This document shows, one piece after another, positions 22,149 to 34,674 of a stretch of 64,000 bases of DNA. The stretch lies in NCBI RefSeq assembly GCF_932526225.1, contig NC_064046.1, positions 5,443,306 through 5,507,305 on the forward strand, given 5' to 3'. Under the pieces are notes generated by a model, which was given only the letters and a program-made list of their open reading frames with translations, searched no databases and had not been told where the DNA came from. Each line of letters opens with the position of its first letter. The stretch's first letter is position 1. Both the position numbers and the translations under genes were made by a program. Origin of the DNA: Nematostella vectensis. Taxonomy: Eukaryota; Cnidaria; Anthozoa; Actiniaria; Edwardsiidae.

Positions 22149-23648
22149 GGCCTTGTGGCCAAATGGATAAGGCGCCTGACTACGGATCAGGAGATTCCAG
22201 GTTCGAGTCCTGGCAGGGTCTCTGATTTTTGCTTCCTTCTTTTCTATCCTGATCCTTGGCATAAAAATTTTACTCCTGGCGATTTGCGTCTGCCAATGGG
22301 ACGTACTAAGTTCGAGAATTTACTTCAACGTCGGCCTTGTGGCCCAATGGATAAGGCGCCTGACCTCGGATCAGGAGATTCCAGGTTCGAGTGCTGGCAG
22401 GGTCGCTGATTTTTGCCTCGTTCTTTTGAATCGGCGATTTGCGTCTGCCAACGTGATGTACTAAGTTCGAAATACTATGTCAACATCGGCCTTGTGGCCC
22501 AATGGATAAGGCGCCTGACTACGGATCAGGAGATTCCAGGTTCGAGTCCTGGCATGGTCGCTGAATTTTTTACTCGTTCTTTTGAATCGACGATTTGCGT
22601 CTGCCAACGTGATGTACTGAGTTCGAAATACTATGTCAACGTCGGCCTTGTGGCCAAATAGATAAGGCGCCTGACTACGGATCAGGAGATTCCAGGTTCG
22701 AGTCCTGGCAGGGTCGCTGATTTTTGCCACGTTCTTTTGAATCGGCGATTTGCGTCTGCCAACGTGATGTACTAAGTTCGAAATACTATGTCAACGTCGG
22801 CCTTGTGGCCCAATGGATAAGGCGCCTGACCTCGGATCAGGAGATTCCAGGTTCGAGTCCTGGCAGGGTCCCTGATTTTTGCCTCGTTCTTTTGAATCGG
22901 CGATTTGCGTCTGCCAGCGTGATGTACTAAGTTCGAAATACTACGTCAACGTCGGCCTTGTGGCCCAATGGATAAGGCGCCTGACTACGGATCAGGAGAT
23001 TCCAGGTTCGAGTCCTGGCAGGGTCGCTGATTTTTGACTCCTTCTTTTGAATCGGCGAATTGCGTCTGCCAACGTAATGTACTATATTCCAAATTCTACG
23101 TCAACATCGGCCTTGAGGCCCAATGGATAAGGCGCCTGACTACGGATCAGGAGATTCCAGGTTCGAGTCCTGGCAGGGTCGCTGATTTTTTTACTCGTTC
23201 TTTTGAATCGGCGATTTGCGTCTGCCAACGTGATGTACTAAGTTCGAAATACTATGTCAACATCGGCCTTGTGGCCCAATGGATAAGGCGCCTGACTAAG
23301 GATCAGGAGATTCCAGGTTCGAGTCCTGGCAGGGTCGCTGATTTTTTTACTCGTTCTTTTGAATCGGCGATTTGCTTCTACCAACGTGATGTACTAAGTT
23401 CGAAATACTATGTCAACGTCGGCCTTGTGGCCCAATGGATATGGCGTCTGACTACGGATCAGGAGATTCCAGGTTCGAGTCCTGGCAGGGTCGCTGATTT
23501 TTGCCTCCTTCTTTTGAATCGGCGAATTGCGTCTGCCAACGTAATGTACTAAAATCGAAATACTACGTCAACATCGGCCTTGTGGCCCAATGGATAAGGC
23601 GCCTGACTACGGATCAGGAGATTCTAGGTTCGAGTCCTGGCAGGATCG
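22149..23648 (+). tRNA. Domain 11: ten tRNA-Arg copies
   Basis: Starts: 22149 (A13, U73), 22333 (TCG C33, G61), 22488 (U68), 22644 (A13, A18), 22799 (TCG C33, C73), 22954 (plain), 23109 (A8), 23265 (AAG), 23421 (T22), 23576 (A70). It combines the start of a domain-2 type with the end of a domain-1 type; the join lies between 22644 and 22799. Confidence 0.92.
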
Positions 23649-23834
23649 CTGATTTTTGCTTCCTTCTTCTTAATCGTGATAATTTTGTTTGCTGTTCGTC
23701 TTTTCTATGATGTAGTGTATAATTTTCCTTATTCGAGTCCCGGCAGGGTCCATGTCTTTGCATAATATTTGATGTTAACGCTATTTGTTTCACGCGAGGT
23801 GATTTACTTATTCCAAAATTACAACATTAATCTC

Positions 23835-23965
23835 AGCCCTGTGGCCCAATATAAACGACGCCTGACTACGGATCAGGAGATTCCGTAACATCAGCCCTAT
23901 GGCCCAATGGATAAGTCGCCTGAATAGGGATCATGAGATTCGAGGTTAAAGTCCTGGCAGGGTCT
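23835..23965 (+). pseudogene. Relic block 12
   Basis: 3' remnant 23727-23751, 5' remnant 23835-23883, degenerate copy 23893-23965 (TTAAAGT). The anticodon stem is further damaged (GATCATGAG), shared only with the twin at 39342. Confidence 0.85.
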
Positions 23966-24076
23966 CTGATTTTTGCTTCCTTCTTCTCTATCCTGATCCT
24001 TGGCATAGTAATTTTACTCCTGGCGATTTGCGTCTGGCAATGTGACGTACTAAGTTCGAGATACTACTTTAACGTC

Positions 24077-24644
24077 GGCCTTGTGGCCAAATGGATAAGG
24101 CGCCTGACTACGGATCAGGAGATTCCAGGTTCGAGTCCTGGCAGGGTCTCTGATTTTTGCTTCCTTCTTTTCTATCCTGATCCTTGGCATAAAAATTTTA
24201 CTCCTGGCGATTTGCGTCTGCCAATGGGACGTACTAAGTTCGAGAATTTACTTCAACGTCGGCCTTGTGGCCCAGTGGATAAGGCGCCTGACCTCGGATC
24301 AGGAGATTCCAGGTTCGAGTCCTGGCATGGTCGCTGAATTTTTTACTCGTTCTTTTGAATCGACGATTTGCGTCTGCCAACGTGATGTACTAAGTTCGAA
24401 ATACTATGTCAACGTCGGCCTTGTGGCCAAATGGATAAGGCGCCTGACTACGGATCAGGAGATTCCAGGTTCGAGTCCTGGCAGGGTCGCTGATTTTTGC
24501 CACGTTCTTTTGAATCGGCGATTTGCGTCTGCCAACGTGATGTACTAAGTTCGAAATTCTACGTCAACATCGGCCTTGAGGCCCAATGGATAAGGCGCCT
24601 GACTACGGATCAGGAGATTCTAGGTTCGATTCCTTGCAGGATCG
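24077..24644 (+). tRNA. Domain 12: four tRNA-Arg copies
   Basis: Starts: 24077 (A13, U73), 24261 (G15, TCG C33, U68), 24417 (A13), 24572 (A8, A70). Gene 24261 joins a TCG/C33 anticodon arm to the U68 3' end usually seen one gene later. It is a clear intragenic hybrid that removed one monomer. Confidence 0.92.
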
Positions 24645-24830
24645 CTGATTTTTGCTTCCTTCTTCTTAATCGTGATAATTTTGTTTGCTGTTCGTCTTTT
24701 CTATGATGTAGTGTATAATTTTCCTTATTCGAGTCCCGGCAGGGTCCATGTCTTTGCATAATATTTGATGTTAACGCTATTTGTTTCACGCGAGGTGATT
24801 TACTTATTCCAAAATTACAACATTAATCTC

Positions 24831-24961
24831 AGCCCTGTGGCCCAATATAAACGACGCCTGACTACGGATCAGGAGATTCCGTAACATCAGCCCTATGGCC
24901 CAATGGATAAGTCGCCTGAATAGGGATCAGGAGATTCGAGGTTAAAGTCCTGGCAGGGTCT
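24831..24961 (+). pseudogene. Relic block 13
   Basis: 3' remnant 24723-24747, 5' remnant 24831-24879, degenerate copy 24889-24961 (TTAAAGT). Confidence 0.85.
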
Positions 24962-25072
24962 CTGATTTTTGCTTCCTTCTTCTCTATCCTGATCCTTGAC
25001 ATAATAATTTTACTCCTGGCGATTTGCGTCTGGCAATGTGACGTACTAAGTTTGAGATACTACTTTAACGTC

Positions 25073-28000
25073 GGCCTTGTGGCCCAATGGATAAGGCGCC
25101 TGACTACGGATCAGGAGATTCCAGGTTCGAGTCCTGGCAGGGTCTCTGATTTTTGCTTCCTTCTTTTCTATCCTGATCCTTGGCATAAAAATTTTACTCC
25201 TGCCGATTTGCGTCTGCCAATGGGACGTACTAAGTTCGAGAATTTACTTCAACCACGGCCTTGTGGCCCAATGGATAAGGCGCCTGACCTCGGATCAGGA
25301 GATTCCAGGTTCAAGTGCTGGCAGGGTCTCTGACTTTTGCCTCGTTCTTTTGAATCGACGATTTGCGTCTGCCAACGTGATGTACTAAGTTCGAAATACT
25401 ATGTCAAAGTCGGCCTTGTGGCCCAATGGATAAGGCGCCTGACCTCGGATCAGGAGATTCCAGGTTCGAGTCCTGGCAGGGTCCCTGATTTTTGCCTCGT
25501 TTTTTTGAATCGGCGATTTGCGTCTGCCAGCGTGATGTACTAAGTTCGAAATACTACGTCAACGTCGGCCTTGTGGCCCAATGGATAAGGCGCCTGACTA
25601 CGGATCAGGAGATTCCAGGTTCGAGTCCTGGCAGGGTCGCTGATTTTTGACTCCTTCTTTTGAATCGGCGAATTGCGTCTGCCAACGTAATGTACTATAT
25701 TCCAAATTCTACGTCAACATCGGCCTTGAGGCCCAATGGATAAGGCGCATGACTACGGATCAGGAGATTCCAGGTTCGAGTCCTGGCAGGGTCGCTGATT
25801 TTTTTACTCGTTCTTTTGAATCGGCGATTTGCGTCTGCCAACGTGATGTACTAAGTTCGAAATACTATGTCAACATCGGCCTTGTGGCCCAATGGATAAG
25901 GCGCCTGACTAAGGATCAGGAGATTCCAGGTTCGAGTCCTGGCAGGGTCGCTGATTTTTTTACTCGTTCTTTTGAATCGGCGATTTGCTTCTGCCAACGT
26001 GATGTACTAAGTTCGAAATACTATGTCAACGTCGGCCTTGTGGCCCAATGGATATGGCGTCTGACTACGGATCAGGAGATTCCAGGTTCGAGTCCTGGCA
26101 GGGTCGCTGATTTTTGCCTCCTTCTTTTGAATCGGCGAATTGCGTCTGCCAACGTAATGTACTAAAATCGGCCTTGTGGCCCAATGGATAAGGCGCCTGA
26201 CTACGGATCAGGAGATTCCAGGTTCGAGTCCTGGCAGGGTCGCTGATTTTTTTACTCGTTCTTTTGAATCGGCGATTTGCTTCTGCCAACATGATGTACT
26301 AAGTTCGAAATACTATGTCAACGTCGGCCTTGTGGCCCAATGGATATGGCGTCTGACTACGGATCAGGAGATTCCAGGTTCGAGTCCTGGCAGGGTCGCT
26401 GATTTTTGCCTCGTTCTTTTGAATCGGCGATTTGCGTCTGCCAACGTGATGTACTAAGTTCGAAATACTACGTCAACGTCGGCCTTGTGGCCCAATGGAT
26501 AAGGCGCCTGACTACGGATCAGGAGATTCCAGGTTCGAGTCCTGGCAGGGTCGCTGATTTTTGCCTACTTCTTTTGAATCGCCGAATTGCGTCTGCCAAC
26601 GTAATGTACTATATTCGAAATTCTACGTCAACATCGGCCTTGTGGCCCAATGGATAAGGCGCCTGACCTCGGATCAGGAGATTCCAGGTTCGAGTCCTGG
26701 CAGGGTCGCTGATTTTTGCCTCGTTCTTTTGAATCGGCGATTTGCGTCTGCCAACGTGATGTACTAAGTTCGAAATACTATGTCAACATCGGCCTTGTGG
26801 CCCAATGGATAAGGCGCCTGACTACGGATCAGGATATTCCAGGTTCGAGTCCTGGCATGGTCGCTGATTTTTTTACTCGTTCTTTTGAATCGACGATTTG
26901 CGTCTGCCAACGTGATGTACTAAGTTCGAAATACTATGTCAACGTCGGCCTTGTGGCCAAATGGATAAGGCGCCTGACTACAGATCAGGAGATTCCAGGT
27001 TCGAGTCCTGGCAGGGTCGCTGATTTTTGCCTCGTTCTTTTGAATCGGCGATTTGCGTCTGCCAACGTGATGTACTAAGTTCGAAATACTACGTCAACGT
27101 CGGCCTTGTGGCCCAATGGATAAGGCGCCTGACTATGGATCAGGAGATTCCAGGTTCGAGTCCTGGCAGGGTCTCTGATTTTTGCTTCCTTCTTTTCTAT
27201 CCTGATCCTTGGCATAAAAATTTTACTCCTGGCGATTTGCGTCTGCCAATGGGACGTACTAAGTTCGAGAATTTACTTCAATGTCGGCCTTGTGGCCCAA
27301 TGGATAAGGCGCCTGACCTCGGATCAGGAGATTCCAATTTCGAGTGCTGGCAGGGTCGCTGATTTTTGCCTCGTTCTTTTGAATCGGCGATTTGCGTCTG
27401 CCAACGTGATGTACTAAGTTCGAAATACTATGTCGACGTCGGCCTTGTGGCCAAATGGATAAGGCGCCTGACTACGGATCAGGAGATTCCAGGTTCGGGT
27501 CCTGGCAGGGTCGCTGATTTTTGCCTCCTTTTTTTGAATCGGCGAATTGCGTCTGCCAACGTAATGTACTAAGCTTGAAATACTATGTCAACGTCGGCCT
27601 TGTGGCCCAATGGATAAGGCGTCTGACTACGGATCAGGAGATTCCAGGTTCGAGTCCTGGCAGGGTCGCTGATTTGTGCCTCCTTCTTTTGAATCGGCGA
27701 ATTGCGTCTGCCAACGTAATGTACTCAAATCGAAATACTACGTCAAGATCGGCCTTGTGGCCCAATGGATAAGGCGCCTGACTACGGATCAGGAGATTCC
27801 AGGTTCGAGTCCTGGCAGGGTCGCTGATTTTTGTCTCGTTCTTTTGAATCGGCGATTTGGGTCTGCCAACGTGATGTACTAAGTTCGAAATAATACGTCA
27901 ACGTCGGACTTCTGGCCCAATGGATAAGGCGCCTGACCACGGATCAAGAGATTCCAGGTTCGAGTCCTGGCAGGGTAGCTGATTTTTGCCTCCTTCTTTT

Positions 28001-28133
28001 GAATCGGCAAATTGCGTCTGCCAACGTATATTACTAAGTTCGAAATACTACGTCGACATCGGCCCTGTTGCCCAGTGGATAAGGCGCCTGACTACGGATC
28101 AGGAGATTCTAGGTTCGATTCCTGGCAGGATCG
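25073..28133 (+). tRNA. Domain 13: twenty tRNA-Arg copies
   Basis: Domain-5 order at offset 15,724. Starts: 25073 (U73), 25257 (TCG C33; T loop TTCAAGT), 25412 (TCG C33), 25567 (plain), 25722 (A8), 25878 (AAG), 26034 (T22), 26170 (plain, short spacer), 26326 (T22), 26481 (plain), 26636 (TCG C33), 26791 (U68), 26947 (ACA), 27102 (ATG), 27286 (TCG C33), 27441 (A13, G58), 27596 (T27), 27751 (plain), 27906 (ACG C33), 28061 (A70). Confidence 0.93.
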
Positions 28134-28318
28134 CTGATTTTTGCTTCCTTCTTCTTAATCGTGATAATTTTGTTTGCTGTTCTCCTTTATATGATGTAGT
28201 GTATAATTTTCCTTATTCGAGTCCCGGCAGGGTCCCTGTCTTTGCATAATATTTGATGTCAACGCTATTTGTTTCACGCGAGGTGATTTACTTATTCCAA
28301 AATTACAACATTAACCTC

Positions 28319-28449
28319 AGCCCTGTGGCCCAATATAAACGACGCCTGACTACGGATCAGGAGATTCCGTAACATCAGCCCTATGGCCCAATGGATAAGT
28401 CGCCTGAATAGGGATCAGGAGATTCGAGGTTAGAGTCCTGGCAGGGTCT
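28319..28449 (+). pseudogene. Relic block 14 (short subtype)
   Basis: 3' remnant 28211-28235, 5' remnant 28319-28367, degenerate copy 28377-28449 (TTAGAGT). Confidence 0.85.
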
Positions 28450-28560
28450 CTGATTTTTTCTTCCTTCTTTTCTATCCTGATCCTTGGCATAATAATTTTA
28501 CTCCTGGCGATTTGCGTCTGGCAATGTGACGTACTAAGTTCGAAATAATACTTTAACGTC

Positions 28561-29467
28561 GGCCCTATGGCCCAATGGATAAGTCGCCTGACTACGGATC
28601 AGGAGATTCGAGGTTAGAGTCGTGGCAGGGTCTCTGATTTTTACTTCCTTCTTTTCTATCCTGATCCTTGGCATAATAATTTTACTCATGGCGATTTGCG
28701 TCTAGCAATGTGACGTACTAAGTTCGAAATACTACTTCAACGTCGGCTTTGTGGCCCAATGGATAAGGCGCCTGACTACGGATCAGGAGATTCGAGGTTA
28801 GAGTCGTGGCAGGGTCTCTGATTTTTGCTTCCTTCTTTTCTATCCTGATCCTTGGCATAATAATTTTACTCCTGGCGATTTGCGTCTGCCAATGGGACGT
28901 ACTAAGTTCGAGAATTTACTTCAACTTCGGCCTTGTGGCCCAATGGATAAGGCGCCTGACCTCGGATCAGGAGATTCCAGGTTCGAGTCCTGGCAGGGTC
29001 GCTGATTTTTGCCTCGTTCTTTTGAATCGGCGATTTGCGTCTGCCAACGTGATGTACTAAGTTCGAAATACTATGTCAACGTCGGCCTTGTGGCCCAATA
29101 GATAAGGCGCCTGACTACGGATCAGGAGATTCCAGGTTCGAGTCCTGGCAGGGTCGCTGATTTTTTTACTCGTTCTTTTGAATCGGCGATTTGCGTCTGC
29201 CAACGTGATGTACTAAGTTCGAAATACTATGTCAACGTCGGCCTTGTGGCCCAATGGATAAGGCGTCTGACTACGCATCAGGAGATTCCAGGTTCGAGTC
29301 CTGGCAGGGTCGCTGATTTTTGCCTCCATCTTTTGAATCGGCGAATTGCGTCTGCCAACGTAATGTACTAAAATCGGAATACTACGTCAACATCGGCCTT
29401 GTTGCCCAATGGATAAGGCGCCTGACTACGGATCAGGAGATTCTAGGTTCGATTCCTGGCAGGATCG
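28561..29467 (+). tRNA. Domain 14: six tRNA-Arg copies
   Basis: Starts: 28561 and 28745 (T-arm damage; 28745 also U4), 28929 (TCG C33), 29084 (A18), 29240 (T27, loop CTACGCA with C37), 29395 (T9, A70). It equals domain 8 minus three monomers (523 bp), with the exchange in the A18 gene. C37 in 29240 is absent from the twin at 44689. Confidence 0.91.
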
Positions 29468-29653
29468 CTGATTTTTGCTTCCTTCTTCTTAATCGTGATA
29501 ATTTTGTTTGCTGTTCGTCTTTTCTATGATGTAGTGTATAATTTTCCTTATTCGAGTCCCGGCAGGGTCCATGTCTTTGCATAATATTTGATGTTAACGC
29601 TATTTGTTTCACGCGAGGTGATTTACTTATTCCAAAATTACAACATTAATCTC

Positions 29654-29784
29654 AGCCCTGTGGCCCAATATAAACGACGCCTGACTACGGATCAGGAGAT
29701 TCCGTAACATCAGCCCTATGGCCCAATGGATAAGTCGCCTGAATAGGGATCAGGAGATTCGAGGTTAAAGTCCTGGCAGGGTCT
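29654..29784 (+). pseudogene. Relic block 15
   Basis: 3' remnant 29546-29570, 5' remnant 29654-29702, degenerate copy 29712-29784 (TTAAAGT). Confidence 0.85.
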
Positions 29785-29895
29785 CTGATTTTTGCTTCCT
29801 TCTTCTCTTTCCTGATCCTTGGCATAATAATTTTACTCCTGGCGATTTGCGTCTGGCAATGTGACGTACTAAGTTCGAGATACTACTTTAACGTC

Positions 29896-30773
29896 GGCCT
29901 TGTGGCCAAATGGATAAGGCGCCTGACTACGGATCAGGAGATTCCAGGTTCGAGTCCTGGCAGGGTCTCTGATTTTTGCTTCCTTCTTTTCTATCCTGAT
30001 CCTTGGCATAAAAATTTTACTCCTGGCGATTTGCGTCTGCCAATGGGACGTACTAAGTTCGAGAATTTACTTCAACGTCGGCCTTGTGGCCCAATGGATA
30101 AGGCGCCTGACCTCGGATCAGGAGATTCCAGGTTCGAGTGCTGGCAGGGTCGCTGATTTTTGCCTCGTTCTTTTGAATCGGCGATTTGCGTCTGCCAACG
30201 TGATGTACTAAGTTCGAAATACTATGTCAACATCGGCCTTGTGGCCCAATGGATAAGGCGCCTGACTACGGATCAGGAGATTCCAGGTTCGAGTCCTGGC
30301 ATGGTCGCTGATTTTTTTACTCGTTCTTTTGAATCGACGATTTGCGTCTGCCAACGTGATGTACTAAGTTCGAAATACTATGTCAACGTCGGCCTTGTGG
30401 CCAAATGGATAAGGCGCCTGACTACGGATCAGGAGATTCCAGGTTCGAGTCCTGGCAGGGTCGCTGAATTTTGCCACGTTCTTTTGAATCGGCGATTTGC
30501 GTCTGCCAACGTGATGTACTAAGTTCGAAATACTACGTCAACGTCGGCCTTGTGGCCCAATGGATAAGGCGCCTGACTACGGATCAGGAGATTCCAGGTT
30601 CGAGTCCTGGCAGGGTCGCTGATTTTTGCCTACTTCTTTTGAATCGCCGAATTGCGTCTGCCAACGTAATGTACTATATTCGAAATTCTACGTCAACATC
30701 GGCCTTGAGGCCCAATGGATAAGGCGCCTGACTACGGATCAGGAGATTCTAGGTTCGATTCCTTGCAGGATCG
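29896..30773 (+). tRNA. Domain 15: six tRNA-Arg copies
   Basis: Starts: 29896 (A13, U73), 30080 (TCG C33, G61), 30235 (U68), 30391 (A13; terminator GAATTTTG, only four Ts), 30546 (plain), 30701 (A8, A70). The short T run after 30391 recurs after its twin 45840. Confidence 0.92.
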
Positions 30774-30959
30774 CTGATTTTTGCTTCCTTCTTCTTAATC
30801 GTGATAATTTTGTTTGCTGTTCGTCTTTTCTATGATGTAGTGTATAATTTTCCTTATTCGAGTCCCGGCAGGGTCCATGTCTTTGCATAATATTTGATGT
30901 TAACGCTATTTGTTTCACGCGAGGTGATTTACTTATTCCAAAATTACAACATTATTCTC

Positions 30960-31090
30960 AGCCCTGTGGCCCAATATAAACGACGCCTGACTACGGATCA
31001 GGAGATTCCGTAACATCAGCCCTATGGCCCAATGGATAAGTCGCCTGAATAGGGATCAGGAGATTCGAGGTTAAAGTCCTGGCAGGGTCT
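30960..31090 (+). pseudogene. Relic block 16
   Basis: 3' remnant 30852-30876, 5' remnant 30960-31008, degenerate copy 31018-31090 (TTAAAGT). Upstream reads ATTATTCTC, unique to this block. Confidence 0.85.
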
Positions 31091-31201
31091 CTGATTTTTG
31101 CTTCCTTCTTCTCTATCCTGATCCTTGGCATAATAATTTTACTCCTGGCGATTTGCGTCTGGCAATGTGACGTACTAAGTTGGAGATACTACTTTAACGT
31201 C

Positions 31202-32389
31202 GGCCTTGTGGCCCAATGGATAAGGCGCCTGACTACGGATCAGGAGATTCCAGGTTCGAGTCCTGGCAGGGTCTCTGATTTTTGCTTCCTTCTTTTCTAT
31301 CCTGATCCTTGGCATAAAAATTTTACTCCTGGCGATTTGCGTCTGCCAATGGGATGTACTAAGTTCGAGAATTTACTTCAACCACGGCCTTGTGGCCCAA
31401 TGGATAAGGCGCCTGACCTCGGATCAGGAGATTCCAGGTTCGAGTGCTGGCAGGGTCGCTGATTTTTGCCTTGTTCTTTTGAATCGACGATTTGCGTCTG
31501 CCAACGTGATGTACTAAGTTCGAAATACTATGTCAACGTCGGCCTTGTGGCCCAATGGATAAGGCGCCTGACCTCGGATCAGGAGATTCCAGGTTCGAGT
31601 CCTGGCAGGGTCGCTGATTTTTGCCTCGTTCTTTTGAATCGGCGATTTGCGTCTGCCAACGTGATGTACTAAGTTTGAAATACTATGTCAACATCGGCCT
31701 TGTGGCCCAATGGATAAGGCGCCTGACTACGGATCAGGAGATTCCAGGTTCGAGTCCTGGCATGGTCGCTGATTTTTTTACTCGTTCTTTTGAATCGACG
31801 ATTTGCGTCTGTCAACGTGATGTACTAAGTTCGAAATACTATGTCAACGTCGGCCTTGTGGCCAAATGGATAAGGCGCCTGACTACGGATCAGGAGATTC
31901 CAGGTTCCAGTCCTGGCAGGGTCGCTGATTTTTGCCACGTTCTTTTGAATCGGCGATTTCCGTCTGCCAACGTGATGTACTAAGTTCGAAATACTACGTC
32001 AACGTCGGCCTTGTGGCCCAATGGATAAGGCGCCTGACTACGGATCAGGAGATTCCAGGTTCGAGTCCTGGCAGGGTCGCATATTTTTGTCTCGTTCTTT
32101 TGAATCGGCGATTTGGGTCTGCCAACGTGATGTACTAAGTTCGAAATAATACGTCAACGTCGGACTTCTGGCCCAATGGATAAGGCGCCTGACCACGGAT
32201 CAAGAGATTCCAGGTTCGAGTCCTGGCAGGGTAGCTGATTTTTGCCTCCTTCTTTTGAATCGGCAAATTGCGTCTGCCAACGTATATTACTAAGTTCGAA
32301 ATACTACGTCGACATCGGCCCTGTTGCCCAGTGGATAAGGCGCCTGACTACGGATCAGGAGATTCTAGGTTCGATTCCTGGCAGGATCG
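31202..32389 (+). tRNA. Domain 16: eight tRNA-Arg copies spanning the duplication joint
   Basis: Starts: 31202 (U73), 31386 (TCG C33, G61), 31541 (TCG C33), 31696 (U68), 31852 (A13, TTCCAGT), 32007 (plain, joint gene), 32162 (ACG C33), 32317 (A70). The left part to 31852 matches domain 6 and the right part from 32162 matches domain 7. The switch lies in gene 32007. Confidence 0.93.
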
Positions 32390-32574
32390 CTGATTTTTGC
32401 TTCCTTCTTCTTAATCGTGATAATTTTGTTTGCTGTTCTCCTTTATATGATGTAGTGTATAATTTTCCTTATTCGAGTCCCGGCAGGGTCCCTGTCTTTG
32501 CATAATATTTGATGTCAACGCTATTTGTTTCACGCGAGGTGATTTACTTATTCCAAAATTACAACATTAACCTC

Positions 32575-32705
32575 AGCCCTGTGGCCCAATATAAACGACG
32601 CCTGACTACGGATCAGGAGATTCCGTAACATCAGCCCTATGGCCCAATGGATAAGTCGCCTGAATAGGGATCAGGAGATTCGAGGTTAGAGTCCTGGCAG
32701 GGTCT
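32575..32705 (+). pseudogene. Relic block 17 (short subtype)
   Basis: 3' remnant 32467-32491, 5' remnant 32575-32623, degenerate copy 32633-32705 (TTAGAGT). Confidence 0.85.
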
Positions 32706-32816
32706 CTGATTTTTTCTTCCTTCTTTTCTATCCTGATCCTTGGCATAATAATTTTACTCCTGGCGATTTGCGTCTGGCAATGTGACGTACTAAGTTCGAA
32801 ATAATACTTTAACGTC

Positions 32817-34246
32817 GGCCCTATGGCCCAATGGATAAGTCGCCTGACTACGGATCAGGAGATTCGAGGTTAGAGTCGTGGCAGGGTCTCTGATTTTTAC
32901 TTCCTTCTTTTCTATCCTGATCCTTGGCATAATAATTTTACTCATGGCGATTTGCGTCTAGCAATGTGACGTACTAAGTTCGAAATACTACTTCAACGTC
33001 GGCCTTGTGGCCCAATGGATAAGGCGCCTGACTACGGATCAGGAGATTCGAGGTTAGAGTCGTGGCAGGGTCTCTGATTTTTGCTTCCTTCTTTTCTATC
33101 CTGATCCTTGGCATAAAAATTTTACTCCTGGCGATTTGCGTCTGCCAATGGGACGTACTAAGTTCGAGAATTTACTTCAACTTCGGCCTTGTGGCCCAAT
33201 GGATAAGGCGCCTGACCTCGGATCAGGAGATTCCAGGTTCGAGTCCTGGCAGGGTCGCTGATTTTTGCCTCGTTCTTTTGAATCGGCGATTTGCGTCTGC
33301 CAACGTGATGTACTAAGTTCGAAATACTATGTCAACGTCGGCCTTGTGGCCCAATAGATAAGGCGCCTGACTACGGATCAGGAGATTCCAGGTTCGAGTC
33401 CTGGCAGGGTCTCTGATTTTTGCTTCCTTCTTTTCTATCCTGATCCTTGGCATAACAATTTTACTTCTGCCGATTTGCGTCTAGCAATGTCACGTCCTAA
33501 GTTCGAAATACTACTTCAACGTCGGCCTTGTGGCCCAATGGATAAGGCGCCTGACTACGGATCAGGAGATTCGAGGTTAGAGTCGTGGCAGGGTCTCTGA
33601 TTTTTACTTCCATCTTTTATATCCTGATCCTTGGCATAAAAATTTTACTGCTGGTGATTTGCGTCTGCCAATGGGACGTACTAAGTTCGAGAATTTACTT
33701 CAACGTCGGCCTTGTGGCCCAATGGATAAGGCGCCTGACCTCGGATCAGGAGATTCCAGGTTCGAGTCCTGGCAGGGTCGCTGATTTTTGCCTCGTTCTT
33801 TTGAATCGGCGATTTGCGTCTGCCAACGTGATGTACTAAGTTCGAAATACTATGTCAACGTCGGCCTTGTGGCCCAATAGATAAGGCGCCTGACTACGGA
33901 TCAGGAGATTCCAGGTTCGAGTCCTGGCAGGGTCGCTGATTTTTTTACTCGTTCTTTTGAATCGGCGATTTGCGTCTGCCAACGTGATGTACTAAGTTCG
34001 AAATACTATGTCAACGTCGGCCTTGTGGCCCAATGGATAAGGCGTCTGACTACGGATCAGGAGATTCCAGGTTCGAGTCCTGGCAGGGTCGCTGATTTTT
34101 GCCTCCATCTTTTGAATCGGCGAATTGCGTCTGCCAACGTAATGTACTAAAATCGGAATACTACGTCAACATCGGCCTTGTTGCCCAATGGATAAGGCGC
34201 CTGACTACGGATCAGGAGATTCTAGGTTCGATTCCTGGCAGGATCG
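32817..34246 (+). tRNA. Domain 17: nine tRNA-Arg copies
   Basis: Twin of domain 8. Starts: 32817, 33001 (T-arm damage), 33185 (TCG C33), 33340 (A18), 33524 (T-arm damage), 33708 (TCG C33), 33863 (A18, ACG), 34019 (T27), 34174 (T9, A70). Confidence 0.91.
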
Positions 34247-34432
34247 CTGATTTTTGCTTCCTTCTTCTTAATCGTGATAATTTTGTTTGCTGTTCGTCTT
34301 TTCTATGATGTAGTGTATAATTTTCCTTATTCGAGTCCCGGCAGGGTCCATGTCTTTGCATAATATTTGATGTTAACGCTATTTGTTTCACGCGAGGTGA
34401 TTTACTTATTCCAAAATTACAACATTAATCTC

Positions 34433-34563
34433 AGCCCTGTGGCCCAATATAAACGACGCCTGACTACGGATCAGGAGATTCCGTAACATCAGCCCTATGG
34501 CCCAATGGATAAGTCGCCTGAATAGGGATCAGGAGATTCGAGGTTAAAGTCCTGGCAGGGTCT
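34433..34563 (+). pseudogene. Relic block 18
   Basis: 3' remnant 34325-34349, 5' remnant 34433-34481, degenerate copy 34491-34563 (TTAAAGT). Confidence 0.85.
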
Positions 34564-34674
34564 CTGATTTTTGCTTCCTTCTTCTCTTTCCTGATCCTTG
34601 GCATAATAATTTTACTCCTGGCGATTTGCGTCTGCCAATGTGACGTACTAAGTTCGAGATACTACTTTAACGTC

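Larger units (their letters stand above)
16558..32006 (+). repeat. 15,449-bp tandem duplication, copy A
   Basis: Every gene from 16713 to 32007 reappears exactly 15,449 bases later. By eye I find about a dozen single-base differences and no length change. The three boundary genes 16558, 32007 and 47456 are all plain copies. Their upstream spacers differ, so the crossover points lie within the gene bodies. Confidence 0.9.
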
